DNA of 8,728 bases from an uncultured Lachnospiraceae bacterium. GTDB lineage: Bacteria > Bacillota > Clostridia > Lachnospirales > Lachnospiraceae. This document shows, piece after piece, positions 1 through 6,169 of the stretch (its first letter is position 1; each line of letters starts with the position of its first letter). The position numbers were made by a program, and so were the translations under genes. The notes below the pieces were generated by a model, which saw only the letters and a list, made by a program, of their open reading frames with translations, was not told the DNA's origin and ran no database searches. Location: positions 1 to 8,728 of the forward strand of contig CAJUEI010000167.1 of assembly GCA_910585255.1 (NCBI GenBank), given 5' to 3'.

Positions 1-60
1 CAGCTATGAGGTTATGAGCAAGTAGCAAAGCGGATTGCGAATATCCGATTTGACCTCATT
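1..60. repeat. Imperfect nested inverted repeat of unknown role
   Basis: ATGAGGT at 6-12 is the exact reverse complement of ACCTCAT at 53-59. Inside it, CGGAT at 31-35 pairs with ATCCG at 43-47 around a seven-base loop. ATGAG also occurs twice directly (6-10 and 14-18). There is no T tract next to it on either strand, so it does not look like an intrinsic terminator. No convincing reading frame is seen. It lies just beyond the terminator of the glgC-glgD-spoVG operon. It could be a dispersed intergenic element or the end of a structure that begins outside the window. Confidence 0.35.
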
Positions 61-97
61 GAAAAATTCCCAGACAGGATAACCTCCTGCCTGGGAA
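61..97 (-). terminator. Intrinsic terminator of the glgC-glgD-spoVG operon
   Basis: On the minus strand a 13-base-pair stem (arms 85-97 and 67-79, one G-U pair) closes a five-base loop at 80-84. It is followed by a run of T residues opposite the A tract at 62-66. This is the standard layout of a Rho-independent terminator, placed about 50 bases past the spoVG stop codon. Confidence 0.88.
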
Positions 98-146
98 CCC
101 TATTTCTTATTCTGTTTCTGTTTTTAGAAAGGGAATTTTCTTCTGT

Positions 147-431
147 CTAATCTTCCGCTGCCTGTTCTTCCATTTCTCTTAAAGCTGTTTCGTATTTTTC
201 CAGAATAATTTTCTGCATCACTTCACGGGTCTCTGAATTAATCGGATGTGCAATATCACGGTATTCTCCATCAGACGCTTTTCGGCTTGGCATTGCAATA
301 AACAAACCCTTTTCGCCCTCTATCACCTTGATATCATGAATTACAAATTCATTTTCCAGAGTAATCGATACGACTGCCTTCATCTTACCTTCTTTTGCAA
401 CCTTCCGAACCCTTACATCTGTAATCTGCAT
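147..431 (-). CDS. spoVG: SpoVG family regulatory protein
   Basis: This encodes 94 residues, close to the usual 95-100 for the family. It carries the recognisable SpoVG core: an MQITDVRVRKV start, then FVIHDIKVIEG, GLFIAMPSRK, and DGEYRDIAHPINS followed by TR. SpoVG is a small cytoplasmic protein known from Bacillus, Listeria and Staphylococcus to bind nucleic acid and to affect sporulation, division-septum formation and other global traits; its target here is unknown. The chosen ATG at 431 has a good ribosome binding site (AGGGAAG) a few bases upstream and gives the conserved N-terminus. A start 18 codons further up, overlapping the glgD stop, would add a basic extension absent from the family and is rejected. 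The gene sits 43 bases after glgD and before a terminator, so it is probably co-transcribed with the glycogen genes. The acidic C-terminal tail (EMEEQAAED) is typical. Confidence 0.95.
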   Translation of the reverse strand: MQITDVRVRKVAKEGKMKAVVSITLENEFVIHDIKVIEGEKGLFIAMPSRKASDGEYRDIAHPINSETREVMQKIILEKYETALREMEEQAAED

Positions 432-474
432 TCTCAATCTTCCCTTCACAACTAAACGTTTTATCCTTTGCAGG

Positions 475-1596
475 TTATAACGCATACCTCTCGTTCTTCT
501 CTAGAACGATCTTAATCTGATCCGGATTGCCGATATGGGTTGTATTTGCCCGAATTGTATCACGGCTTTCTACAATACAGTTTTCAATATAGGTATTATC
601 GCCAATATAAACATCATTTAATACAATGGAATTCTTAATTACACAATTATTTCCAATATAGGTTTTCTTAAATAAGACAGAATTCTCCACCTTACCATTT
701 ACAATACTTCCACTGGAAATTAAGCTGTTCCGAACCTCTGCACCTGGATTGTACTTTGCTGGCGGTAAATCATCAATCTTCGAATATACTTCTGGATATT
801 CCTTAAAGAAGTAATTTCTCACCTCTGGATTCAGGAAATCCATATTTGTTTTATAATAAGCATCTACTGAAGAAATACTTCTCCAATAGCTGTCCATCTG
901 ATAAGCATAGATTCTCTTTAAATTCTTATAACGAACCAAAATATCACTTACAAAATCTTTTCTGCCTTCCTGTGCACAACGCTCAATCAGCTCAATCAAC
1001 TGGCGTCTGCGGATCACATAGATACCTGTTGACAACTGGCTTGAAGAAGCTACAACCGGTTTCTCCTCAAAATCTGTAATTCTTCCGTCTTCATCGGTCT
1101 TAACCAAACCAAAACGGCAAGGATCTTCCCAGTCAGGAACGCTGTTCGTTACAACGGTGATATCTGCTTTCTTTTCAATATGATACTCTAATACTTTATT
1201 ATAATCTAACTTATAGATGCTGTCACCGGAAGCAATTACAACATATGGTTCATGGCTTCTCTTTAAAAAGCTTAAATTCTGATAAATTGCATCTGCTGTC
1301 CCGCCATACCAATAGCTGTTCTCTGTTGTAATCGTAGGCGTAAATACAAATAGACCGCCCTGTTTTCTTCCGAAATCCCACCATTTCGAAGAGCTGAGAT
1401 GCTCATTTAAAGATCTTGCATTATACTGTGTAAATACCGCTACCTTCTGAATATGGGAATTGGACATATTACTTAATGTAAAATCAATCGCACGGTAGCT
1501 GCCGGCAACAGGCATTGCTGCAATTGCTCGCTTATTAGACAGCTCCTTCATTCTACTATTATTACCACCTGCTAAAATAATACCAATGGCTCTCAT
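475..1596 (-). CDS. glgD: Glucose-1-phosphate adenylyltransferase, GlgD subunit
   Basis: This 373-residue protein is the GlgD-type partner of GlgC. In Firmicutes GlgC and GlgD form a hetero-oligomer that makes ADP-glucose from ATP and glucose 1-phosphate, the committed step of glycogen synthesis. It has the nucleotidyltransferase fold (IILAGGNNSRM at residues 6-16, SGDSIYKLDY at 123-132, FEEKP at 176-180) and then a C-terminal left-handed beta-helix rich in isoleucine and asparagine hexapeptides (about 280-360). Its N-terminal signature is degenerate: GGNNSRM stands where GlgC has GGQGSRL, and the AKPAV motif of GlgC is replaced by AIAAM. This fits a regulatory or weakly catalytic subunit, as reported for GlgD in Geobacillus. 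The ATG overlaps the glgC stop codon (ATGA), and AGGTGA inside the end of glgC serves as ribosome binding site. This implies translational coupling and matched subunit production. Confidence 0.95.
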   Translation of the reverse strand: MRAIGIILAGGNNSRMKELSNKRAIAAMPVAGSYRAIDFTLSNMSNSHIQKVAVFTQYNARSLNEHLSSSKWWDFGRKQGGLFVFTPTITTENSYWYGGTADAIYQNLSFLKRSHEPYVVIASGDSIYKLDYNKVLEYHIEKKADITVVTNSVPDWEDPCRFGLVKTDEDGRITDFEEKPVVASSSQLSTGIYVIRRRQLIELIERCAQEGRKDFVSDILVRYKNLKRIYAYQMDSYWRSISSVDAYYKTNMDFLNPEVRNYFFKEYPEVYSKIDDLPPAKYNPGAEVRNSLISSGSIVNGKVENSVLFKKTYIGNNCVIKNSIVLNDVYIGDNTYIENCIVESRDTIRANTTHIGNPDQIKIVLEKNERYAL

Positions 1597-2867
1597 CGTG
1601 TTTCACCTGCCTTAATAATATACTCGCCGCTTTCCAGTCTCCCGTTTGGATAATCGGACTCTTCTGTCTTACCAGAAATTGCAACATTTTTGCCAACTGT
1701 TACATTAGCCGGAACATAAGAATTTTCTCCAATCGTTACCAAATCAAATGCGTAAACCTTCGGATCATACTTACTCGGTGCGTATTCACCTACACCCAAC
1801 GCAACATTGTCACCAATCTCAACATTTTCTGCAATAATCGCTTTATAAACCTGAGCACCTTTTCCAATTGTTGTTCCCTGCATAATAATCGAATCCCGTA
1901 CCACAGTACCTTCTCCCACTACTACACCCGGTCCAATTACAGAATTATAAACTTCACCATATACCTCGGTGCCCTCACCAATAATACTTCTCTCTACCTT
2001 AGCCCCTGCAGCTATGTACTGCGGAGGAAGTGTATCACTCTTTGTATAAATTCTCCAGAACTCTTCATACAGGTTAAATACAGGAATAATATCAATTAAT
2101 TCCATATTTGCTTCCCAATAAGAACCCAGTGTTCCTACATCTTTCCAATATCCGTTATACTCATAAGCAAAAATTCTTCCGCCGTTTTCAAAGCAGTATG
2201 GAATAATATGCTTTCCAAAGTCACATCCACTTACATCGGACATTTTTATCAGTGCTTCTTTTAATACTTTCCAGCTAAAGATATAGATACCCATAGAAGC
2301 TAAATTGCTCTTTGGATTCTTTGGTTTTTCTTCAAATTCTATAATACGATCATTTTCATCCGTTACGACAATACCGAAACGGCTTGCTTCTTCAATCGGA
2401 ACAGGCATAGCAGCGATCGTAATATCTGCGTTGTTCGCCTTATGATATTCTAACATTACTTCATAATCCATCTTATAGATATGATCACCGGAAAGAATCA
2501 GTACATATTCCGGATTATACTGTTCCATATAAGTCAGATTCTGGTAAATTGCATTGGCTGTACCGGAGTACCATTCACTGTTTCCAATTTTTTCATATGG
2601 AGAAAGAATGGTTACACCACCTACATTTCGATCCAAATCCCACGGAATACCGATGCCAATATGAGTATTCAATCTTAATGGCTGATACTGCGTAAGAACA
2701 CCTACTGTATCTACTCCTGAATTAATACAATTACTAAGCGGGAAATCAATAATGCGGTACTTTCCCCCGAATGCCACTGCTGGTTTTGCCACCTGAGATG
2801 TCAAAACACCAAGTCGGCTTCCCTGTCCGCCTGCTAAAAGCATGGCTATCATTTCTTTCTTAATCAC
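1593..2867 (-). CDS. glgC: Glucose-1-phosphate adenylyltransferase, catalytic GlgC subunit
   Basis: This 424-residue protein is ADP-glucose pyrophosphorylase, which converts ATP and glucose 1-phosphate to ADP-glucose and pyrophosphate for glycogen synthesis in the cytoplasm. The N-terminal nucleotidyltransferase domain keeps all key motifs: AGGQGSRLGVLT (12-23), AKPAV (27-31), GGKYRIIDFPLSN (34-46), WYSGTANAIYQN (99-110), SGDHIYKMDY (126-135, with D134 matching the catalytic Asp142 of the E. coli enzyme) and FEEKP (178-182, with K181 matching the glucose-1-phosphate-binding lysine). The C-terminal part (about 300-410) is a left-handed beta-helix. The start is GTG at 2867: GAGGTGAT lies just upstream, a near-perfect Shine-Dalgarno sequence. 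The next ATG, five codons in, is spaced worse. It is first in the operon glgC-glgD-spoVG and overlaps glgD by four bases. Confidence 0.96.
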   Translation of the reverse strand: MIKKEMIAMLLAGGQGSRLGVLTSQVAKPAVAFGGKYRIIDFPLSNCINSGVDTVGVLTQYQPLRLNTHIGIGIPWDLDRNVGGVTILSPYEKIGNSEWYSGTANAIYQNLTYMEQYNPEYVLILSGDHIYKMDYEVMLEYHKANNADITIAAMPVPIEEASRFGIVVTDENDRIIEFEEKPKNPKSNLASMGIYIFSWKVLKEALIKMSDVSGCDFGKHIIPYCFENGGRIFAYEYNGYWKDVGTLGSYWEANMELIDIIPVFNLYEEFWRIYTKSDTLPPQYIAAGAKVERSIIGEGTEVYGEVYNSVIGPGVVVGEGTVVRDSIIMQGTTIGKGAQVYKAIIAENVEIGDNVALGVGEYAPSKYDPKVYAFDLVTIGENSYVPANVTVGKNVAISGKTEESDYPNGRLESGEYIIKAGETR

Positions 2868-2923
2868 GATATCACCTCTTGTTGTAGATTTCTATTTTTT
2901 TAGTGCTATTCGCCCTGTAATTT

Positions 2924-2932
2924 ATTATAACA
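2924..2932 (-). promoter_or_regulatory. Extended -10 promoter of the glgC-glgD-spoVG operon
   Basis: Read on the minus strand this is TGTTATAAT, a perfect TATAAT box with the TGn extension. The -35 position about 17 bases upstream is poor (TTCTAA), which is tolerated with an extended -10. Transcription would start near 2917, leaving a leader of roughly 50 bases before the GTG start. Confidence 0.65.
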
Positions 2933-3172
2933 TAAAAGTCTTTTTTTAGAAACAGATTTTCTGAAATTTGTTTAGATTTTTTTCACATTTTCCGTCAATA
3001 TTTCTTCTGATTTTATTTTTACCACTGAACAGGCAGTTTTTCTGTATCAGAATGTGAAACTTTGTTCCTAAAATTTTTAATTTTTGGTGATTTTCCACAA
3101 AATGGAAACAATAAAACCTAGATTTTCTTTATTTTTTATTCTTTTTTCTTTTAATATTCCAATCCTAACCTT

Positions 3173-3192
3173 TTTCTATACATTTCTATACA
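3173..3192. repeat. Perfect tandem 10-base repeat upstream of the murC promoter
   Basis: TTTCTATACA occurs twice back to back, at 3173-3182 and 3183-3192. The period is about one helical turn. The copies end 27 bases before the murC -35 box. Such phasing is typical of a site for a regulator bound on one DNA face, but in such AT-rich DNA chance duplication or slippage is also possible. Confidence 0.5.
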
Positions 3193-3219
3193 AAAGTTTA
3201 CTTTTTTCTTAATTTTATA

Positions 3220-3248
3220 TTGGCTTTTTTTCACAGGCAGAGTATAAT
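3220..3248 (+). promoter_or_regulatory. Sigma-A-type promoter of murC
   Basis: TTGGCT at 3220-3225 is separated by 17 bases from a perfect TATAAT at 3243-3248. Transcription should begin near 3255, giving a leader of about 53 bases before the murC ATG. Confidence 0.7.
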
Positions 3249-3307
3249 ATTCTATCAGAAACCATCTTGTGTTTCTAGCTATTGAAGTTAAGAAAGGAAT
3301 CATCATT

Positions 3308-4690
3308 ATGACATATCAAATAGATTTTAACCACCCAATCGAAATTCACTTTATCGGAATAGGAGGCATCAGTATGAGCGGGCTTGCCGAAGTTCTTCTA
3401 AAAGCCGGCTTTTCCATTACAGGTTCTGATTGGCACCAGTCCAATCTGACCCAGCATTTAGAACATTTAGGTGCTATAATCCACTATGATCAGAAACCAG
3501 AAAATATTACTGACTCCACCAGAGCCATTGTCTTTACCGCTGCCGTAAAACCGGAAAATCCAGAATATCAGGAAGCAGTTAAAAGAAATCTTCCAATCCT
3601 GTCCCGAGCTGAACTGTTAGGACAGATAATGGAAAACTACTCTATCTCTATCGGCATTTCAGGCACACATGGAAAGACCACTACCACCTCCATGCTTTCT
3701 GAAATTATGCTGACTGCACAGCTATCTCCTACCATATCAGTAGGCGGAATTTTAGACTGTATCCATGGCAATATCCATGTAGGTCACTCTCAATATTTTA
3801 TTACAGAAGCCTGTGAATATATGAACAGCTTTTTATCCCTCTATCCCAAAATCGGCATTATTTTAAATATCTGTGCCGATCATTTAGATTTTTTTGAAGA
3901 TCTAAACGATATTCGCCGCTCTTTCCAGCACTATACCAGAAATATCCCAGAACACGGCACACTGATTATCAACGGCGGAATTGAAAATCTCTCCTATTTT
4001 ACAAAAGGTCTGTCCTGCAAAGTCGTCACTTTCGGACTGCTGCCTTCCTGCCAGTTCTATGCCGCCAATATTACCTATAATGACTTTGCCTGCGGCAGCT
4101 ATGATCTGATCATTAATCATAACAAAGCGGCTTCTATCACCCTCTCTGTACCAGGTGAACACAATATTTTAAACTCCCTTGCTGCAGTTGCTGCTGCCTA
4201 TGAAATGCAGATTCCACTTTCTCAGATCCAAAGCGGACTCTCTAACTTTCAAAATGCCAACCGCCGTTTTGAAAAAAAAGGAGAAACCCACGGCTTTACC
4301 ATTGTTGATGACTATGCCCACCACCCAGATGAAATCCGTGCTACACTAACCGCAGCAGAAAATTATCCGCACCACAAGCTCTGGTGCATCTTTCAGCCCC
4401 ACACCTACACTAGAACCAAAGCCCTGTTAAAAGAATTTGCCCAAACCCTTTCGCTTGCTGACCATGTAGTACTCGCCGATATCTATTCCGCCAGAGAAAC
4501 CGATACCTTAGGAATCAGCTCTGAAACACTGCTGAATGAATTAAAAAAATTGGGAACTTCCTGTTATTATTTTAATTCTTTTGAAAAAATCGAGGACTTT
4601 CTATTTACCCACTGCGAAAACGGCGATCTCCTAATTACCATGGGTGCCGGAGACATTGTAAAAGTTGGAGAATCTATGTTAAAAAAATAG
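3308..4690 (+). CDS. murC: UDP-N-acetylmuramate--L-alanine ligase
   Basis: This 460-residue cytoplasmic ligase adds L-alanine to UDP-N-acetylmuramate using ATP, the first amino-acid step of the peptidoglycan precursor. Visible motifs are the N-terminal Rossmann-like HFIGIGGISMSG (14-25), the ATP-binding loop GISGTHGKTTTT (116-127), TEACEYMNSF and ADHLDFF in the central domain, and the C-terminal-domain signature DDYAHHPDEIRAT starting at 334. PHTYTRT and ITMGAGDIVKVG near the end are typical of MurC rather than MurD, MurE or MurF. Length matches the family. One small oddity: C189 stands at the position before ADH where many MurC proteins have an acidic residue. The ATG at 3308 is chosen because AGAAAGGA lies upstream at proper distance; the GTG at 3269 has no ribosome binding site and adds a non-conserved segment. 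It appears monocistronic, between its own promoter and terminator. Confidence 0.96.
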   Translation: MTYQIDFNHPIEIHFIGIGGISMSGLAEVLLKAGFSITGSDWHQSNLTQHLEHLGAIIHYDQKPENITDSTRAIVFTAAVKPENPEYQEAVKRNLPILSRAELLGQIMENYSISIGISGTHGKTTTTSMLSEIMLTAQLSPTISVGGILDCIHGNIHVGHSQYFITEACEYMNSFLSLYPKIGIILNICADHLDFFEDLNDIRRSFQHYTRNIPEHGTLIINGGIENLSYFTKGLSCKVVTFGLLPSCQFYAANITYNDFACGSYDLIINHNKAASITLSVPGEHNILNSLAAVAAAYEMQIPLSQIQSGLSNFQNANRRFEKKGETHGFTIVDDYAHHPDEIRATLTAAENYPHHKLWCIFQPHTYTRTKALLKEFAQTLSLADHVVLADIYSARETDTLGISSETLLNELKKLGTSCYYFNSFEKIEDFLFTHCENGDLLITMGAGDIVKVGESMLKK

Positions 4691-4719
4691 TTATCAACAT
4701 ATCCACACATTTATCAACA
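4691..4719 (+). promoter_or_regulatory. Cluster of three DnaA-box-like 9-mers
   Basis: Directly after the murC stop codon are TTATCAACA (4691-4699), ATATCCACA (4699-4707) and TTATCAACA (4711-4719). All point the same way and each differs from the DnaA box TTATCCACA at one position. They precede the DnaD-like and DnaC-like replication genes and partly overlap the left arm of the murC terminator. Whether DnaA binds here is inference. Confidence 0.45.
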
Positions 4720-4750
4720 TCTGCTTTTGACCAAATGTGTGGATTTTTAT
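4701..4750 (+). terminator. Intrinsic terminator of murC
   Basis: A perfect 12-base-pair stem, ATCCACACATTT at 4701-4712 with its complement at 4733-4744, closes a 20-base loop and runs into TTTTT at 4744-4748. It ends murC transcription. The loop is longer than usual, which slightly weakens the case. Confidence 0.8.
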
Positions 4751-4758
4751 CTGGATCA

Positions 4759-4772
4759 AAAATCATGATTTT
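4759..4772. promoter_or_regulatory. 14-base perfect palindrome at the dnaD promoter (candidate operator)
   Basis: AAAATCATGATTTT is its own reverse complement. It ends 19 bases before the -10 box and so overlaps the position where a -35 element would lie. A dimeric regulator bound here would block or replace -35 contact. No known regulator can be named from the sequence. Confidence 0.4.
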
Positions 4773-4788
4773 CTTTTTCTTCTCTCTG

Positions 4789-4797
4789 TGTTATAAT
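4789..4797 (+). promoter_or_regulatory. Extended -10 promoter of the dnaD-like gene
   Basis: TGTTATAAT carries a perfect -10 box (4792-4797) with the TGn extension. The -35 region at 4769-4774 (TTTTCT) is weak. The start would be near 4804, about 50 bases before the ATG. The 14 bases beginning here are identical to those at the glgC promoter on the other strand. Confidence 0.6.
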
Positions 4798-4852
4798 AAA
4801 TTCCACAGCAACCCTTCAGCAAACTACAAACTTATACAGGCAGGCGATAACT

Positions 4853-5917
4853 ATGAATTACATTACATTACAAAACAACCAAACAACTTATACGGTAATT
4901 CCAAATCGTTTTCTAGACGACTATATGCCTAAAGCAAACGGTGAATTTGTAAAAGTCTATCTCTATCTTTTACGAAACAGCAATACCGACTCTCAAATCA
5001 GTATATCCGGTATCGCTGATCAGATGAACCATACCGAAAATGATGTCCTTCGTGCCCTTCGCTATTGGGAGCAGGAAGGCTTATTAAAACTGACTTTTGA
5101 CACCGATGCCTCTTTAAGCGGAATTACCCTATGCAGTGAGACTGTTCCAAAGACAGCTCCTCCTTCTAAAAAACCTGCCCGCACAGAGGCAGAGCCTTAT
5201 AATAAGGAAGCACTTGCTTCCCCTTTTCCGCCAAAACAAAATTATACCAATACTCAACTGGAAGAATTCTTGAATTCAGAAGATATTGAACAAATCTTAT
5301 ATGTTGCACAAAAATATTTAGGTATAACTCTCTCCGATATGGATACCAACACTATCCTTTATTTCTATGACGGACTGCACTTTTCTGCAGATCTCATTGA
5401 ATATTTAATTGAATACTGCGTCAGCATCGGACAGCGCAGTATGCGGTATATCGAAAAAGTTGCTCTCTCTTGGGCAGAAAAAGGATACCACACCGTTGCA
5501 GAAGCCAAAAACCATACAACTACCTATTCCAAAAACTGTTTTGCTGTTATGAAATCATTTGGAATCAATACTCGCCGTCCGGGAAACAGCGAGATTCATA
5601 TGATCGAAAAATGGACCAATGAATACGGCTTTTCTATTGATATTATTACAGAGGCCTGCAACCGCACCATTCGTTCTATCCACCAGCCCAGTTTTGAATA
5701 TGCCGACCGGATCTTAACAAAATGGAAAAATCAAGGCGTAAAATATATGTCCGATATTCTAGAACAGGATAAACAATTTGCCAAAAATACCAATCCAGAA
5801 AAGGACACAGCCAAAGCCTCCAAACCAGACAGCAAGCCTTCCCATAACCGCTTTAACAATCTTACACCCCGCAGCTACGCCTACGAAGATTTAGAAAAGC
5901 AGCTGCTCAATCATTAA
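4853..5917 (+). CDS. DnaD-domain replication initiation protein
   Basis: This 354-residue cytoplasmic protein resembles the DnaD/DnaB primosome family of Firmicutes, which remodels origin DNA and helps recruit the helicase loader. Residues 1-95 look like the N-terminal winged-helix domain (segments GEFVKVYLYLLRNSN and YWEQEGLLKL). A charged, proline-rich linker follows (about 100-130). Two DnaD C-terminal-type (DDBH2) domains come next, each ending in the hallmark YxxxIxxxW pattern: YIEKVALSW at 199-207 (I replaced by V) and YADRILTKW at 283-291. The tail (about 300-354) is lysine-rich and probably disordered. Two such repeats in one protein make it longer than B. subtilis DnaD (about 230 residues). 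It has its own promoter and a modest ribosome binding site (AGGCAGG). The helicase-loader gene downstream supports a role in primosome assembly. I give no symbol because DnaD and DnaB homologs cannot be told apart here. Confidence 0.88.
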   Translation: MNYITLQNNQTTYTVIPNRFLDDYMPKANGEFVKVYLYLLRNSNTDSQISISGIADQMNHTENDVLRALRYWEQEGLLKLTFDTDASLSGITLCSETVPKTAPPSKKPARTEAEPYNKEALASPFPPKQNYTNTQLEEFLNSEDIEQILYVAQKYLGITLSDMDTNTILYFYDGLHFSADLIEYLIEYCVSIGQRSMRYIEKVALSWAEKGYHTVAEAKNHTTTYSKNCFAVMKSFGINTRRPGNSEIHMIEKWTNEYGFSIDIITEACNRTIRSIHQPSFEYADRILTKWKNQGVKYMSDILEQDKQFAKNTNPEKDTAKASKPDSKPSHNRFNNLTPRSYAYEDLEKQLLNH

Positions 5918-5954
5918 ACTGCCAACTATAAAAATAAATATAGAAAATATACTC

Positions 5955-5991
5955 TCTCGACTAGGGAAAAACTAATTTTCCCTGATTGAGA
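5955..5991 (+). terminator. Strong hairpin after the dnaD-like gene, possible terminator
   Basis: AGGGAAAA (5963-5970) pairs perfectly with TTTTCCCT (5976-5983) around the five-base loop ACTAA. The stem extends outward to 5955/5991 with two G-U pairs and one mismatch, about 16 positions in all. No clean T run follows on either strand (AAGATATTTTGC on the plus strand), so it may be a weak terminator, an attenuator or an mRNA 3' stabiliser. Confidence 0.55.
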
Positions 5992-6022
5992 AAGATATTT
6001 TGCAATCTTAGTTCCATTAGCA

Positions 6023-6070
6023 TGATATAGTATCCGCAACTTTTTCTTATACAATATATAGTATTATAAT
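6023..6070 (+). promoter_or_regulatory. Candidate promoter(s) of the dnaC-like gene
   Basis: Two -10-like elements are seen: TGATATAGT at 6023-6031 (extended -10, five of six bases) and TATAAT at 6065-6070. Neither has a recognisable -35 box at 17 bases. In such AT-rich DNA these may be chance matches. Confidence 0.3.
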
Positions 6071-6098
6071 ATAGAACTTTTCACTTTTCAACAAAAAT

Positions 6099-6112
6099 AT
6101 AAGAATTCTTAT
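6099..6112. promoter_or_regulatory. 14-base perfect palindrome in the dnaC-like leader
   Basis: ATAAGAATTCTTAT is self-complementary and is followed by a T-rich stretch (6112-6129). It could be an operator downstream of the candidate promoters. Folded in RNA it would leave almost no loop, so a DNA-binding site is more plausible than a hairpin. Confidence 0.35.
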
Positions 6113-6169
6113 TTATTTTTTATTTTTTAATCTGCTAGAAACAATAGAAATAGAAAGGAATTAGATACA

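Larger units (their letters stand above)
2868..3307. other. AT-rich divergent intergenic region between glgC and murC
   Basis: These 440 bases hold no credible gene. The left end contains the glgC promoter and ribosome binding site (minus strand). The right end contains the murC promoter and its ribosome binding site AGAAAGGA at 3291-3298. Between them is low-complexity T-rich DNA with an inverted repeat TTTCCA/TGGAAA (3092-3097 and 3103-3108), a TTTTCCACA 9-mer at 3091-3099 that fits the relaxed DnaA-box consensus, and a perfect tandem 10-mer at 3173-3192. The T-rich strand bias in the middle may help keep the two promoters independent, but that is inference. Confidence 0.7.
5918..6169. other. 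AT-rich gap between dnaD-like and dnaC-like genes
   Basis: These 252 bases hold no gene I can support. They contain a long hairpin (5955-5991), candidate -10 boxes (6023-6070), a 14-base palindrome (6099-6112) followed by T-rich DNA, and the AAAGGA ribosome binding site of the next gene at 6154-6159. The amount of structure suggests the two replication genes are controlled at least partly apart. Confidence 0.6.

Noticed and set aside
452..469. Sigma-H-type promoter of spoVG (AAAGGATAA on the minus strand fits the -35 consensus)
   Set aside because: The matching -10 (GAAT) is missing at the right distance, and transcription would start within the ribosome binding site. Read-through from glgD explains expression more simply.
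432..485. Upstream start for spoVG adding 18 residues
   Set aside because: The extension is basic and not part of the family, it overlaps the glgD stop, and the ATG at 431 has its own good ribosome binding site.
3091..3099. TTTTCCACA as a functional DnaA box
   Set aside because: It is a single relaxed match in AT-rich DNA and also forms part of a small inverted repeat; isolated sites are expected by chance.
3269..3307. GTG start for murC 13 codons upstream
   Set aside because: It has no ribosome binding site, whereas AGAAAGGA precedes the ATG at 3308.
4691..4750. A replication origin at the DnaA-box-like cluster
   Set aside because: Only three imperfect boxes are seen, with no dnaA or dnaN gene and no unwinding element distinct from the terminator; a regulatory role is the most that can be argued.
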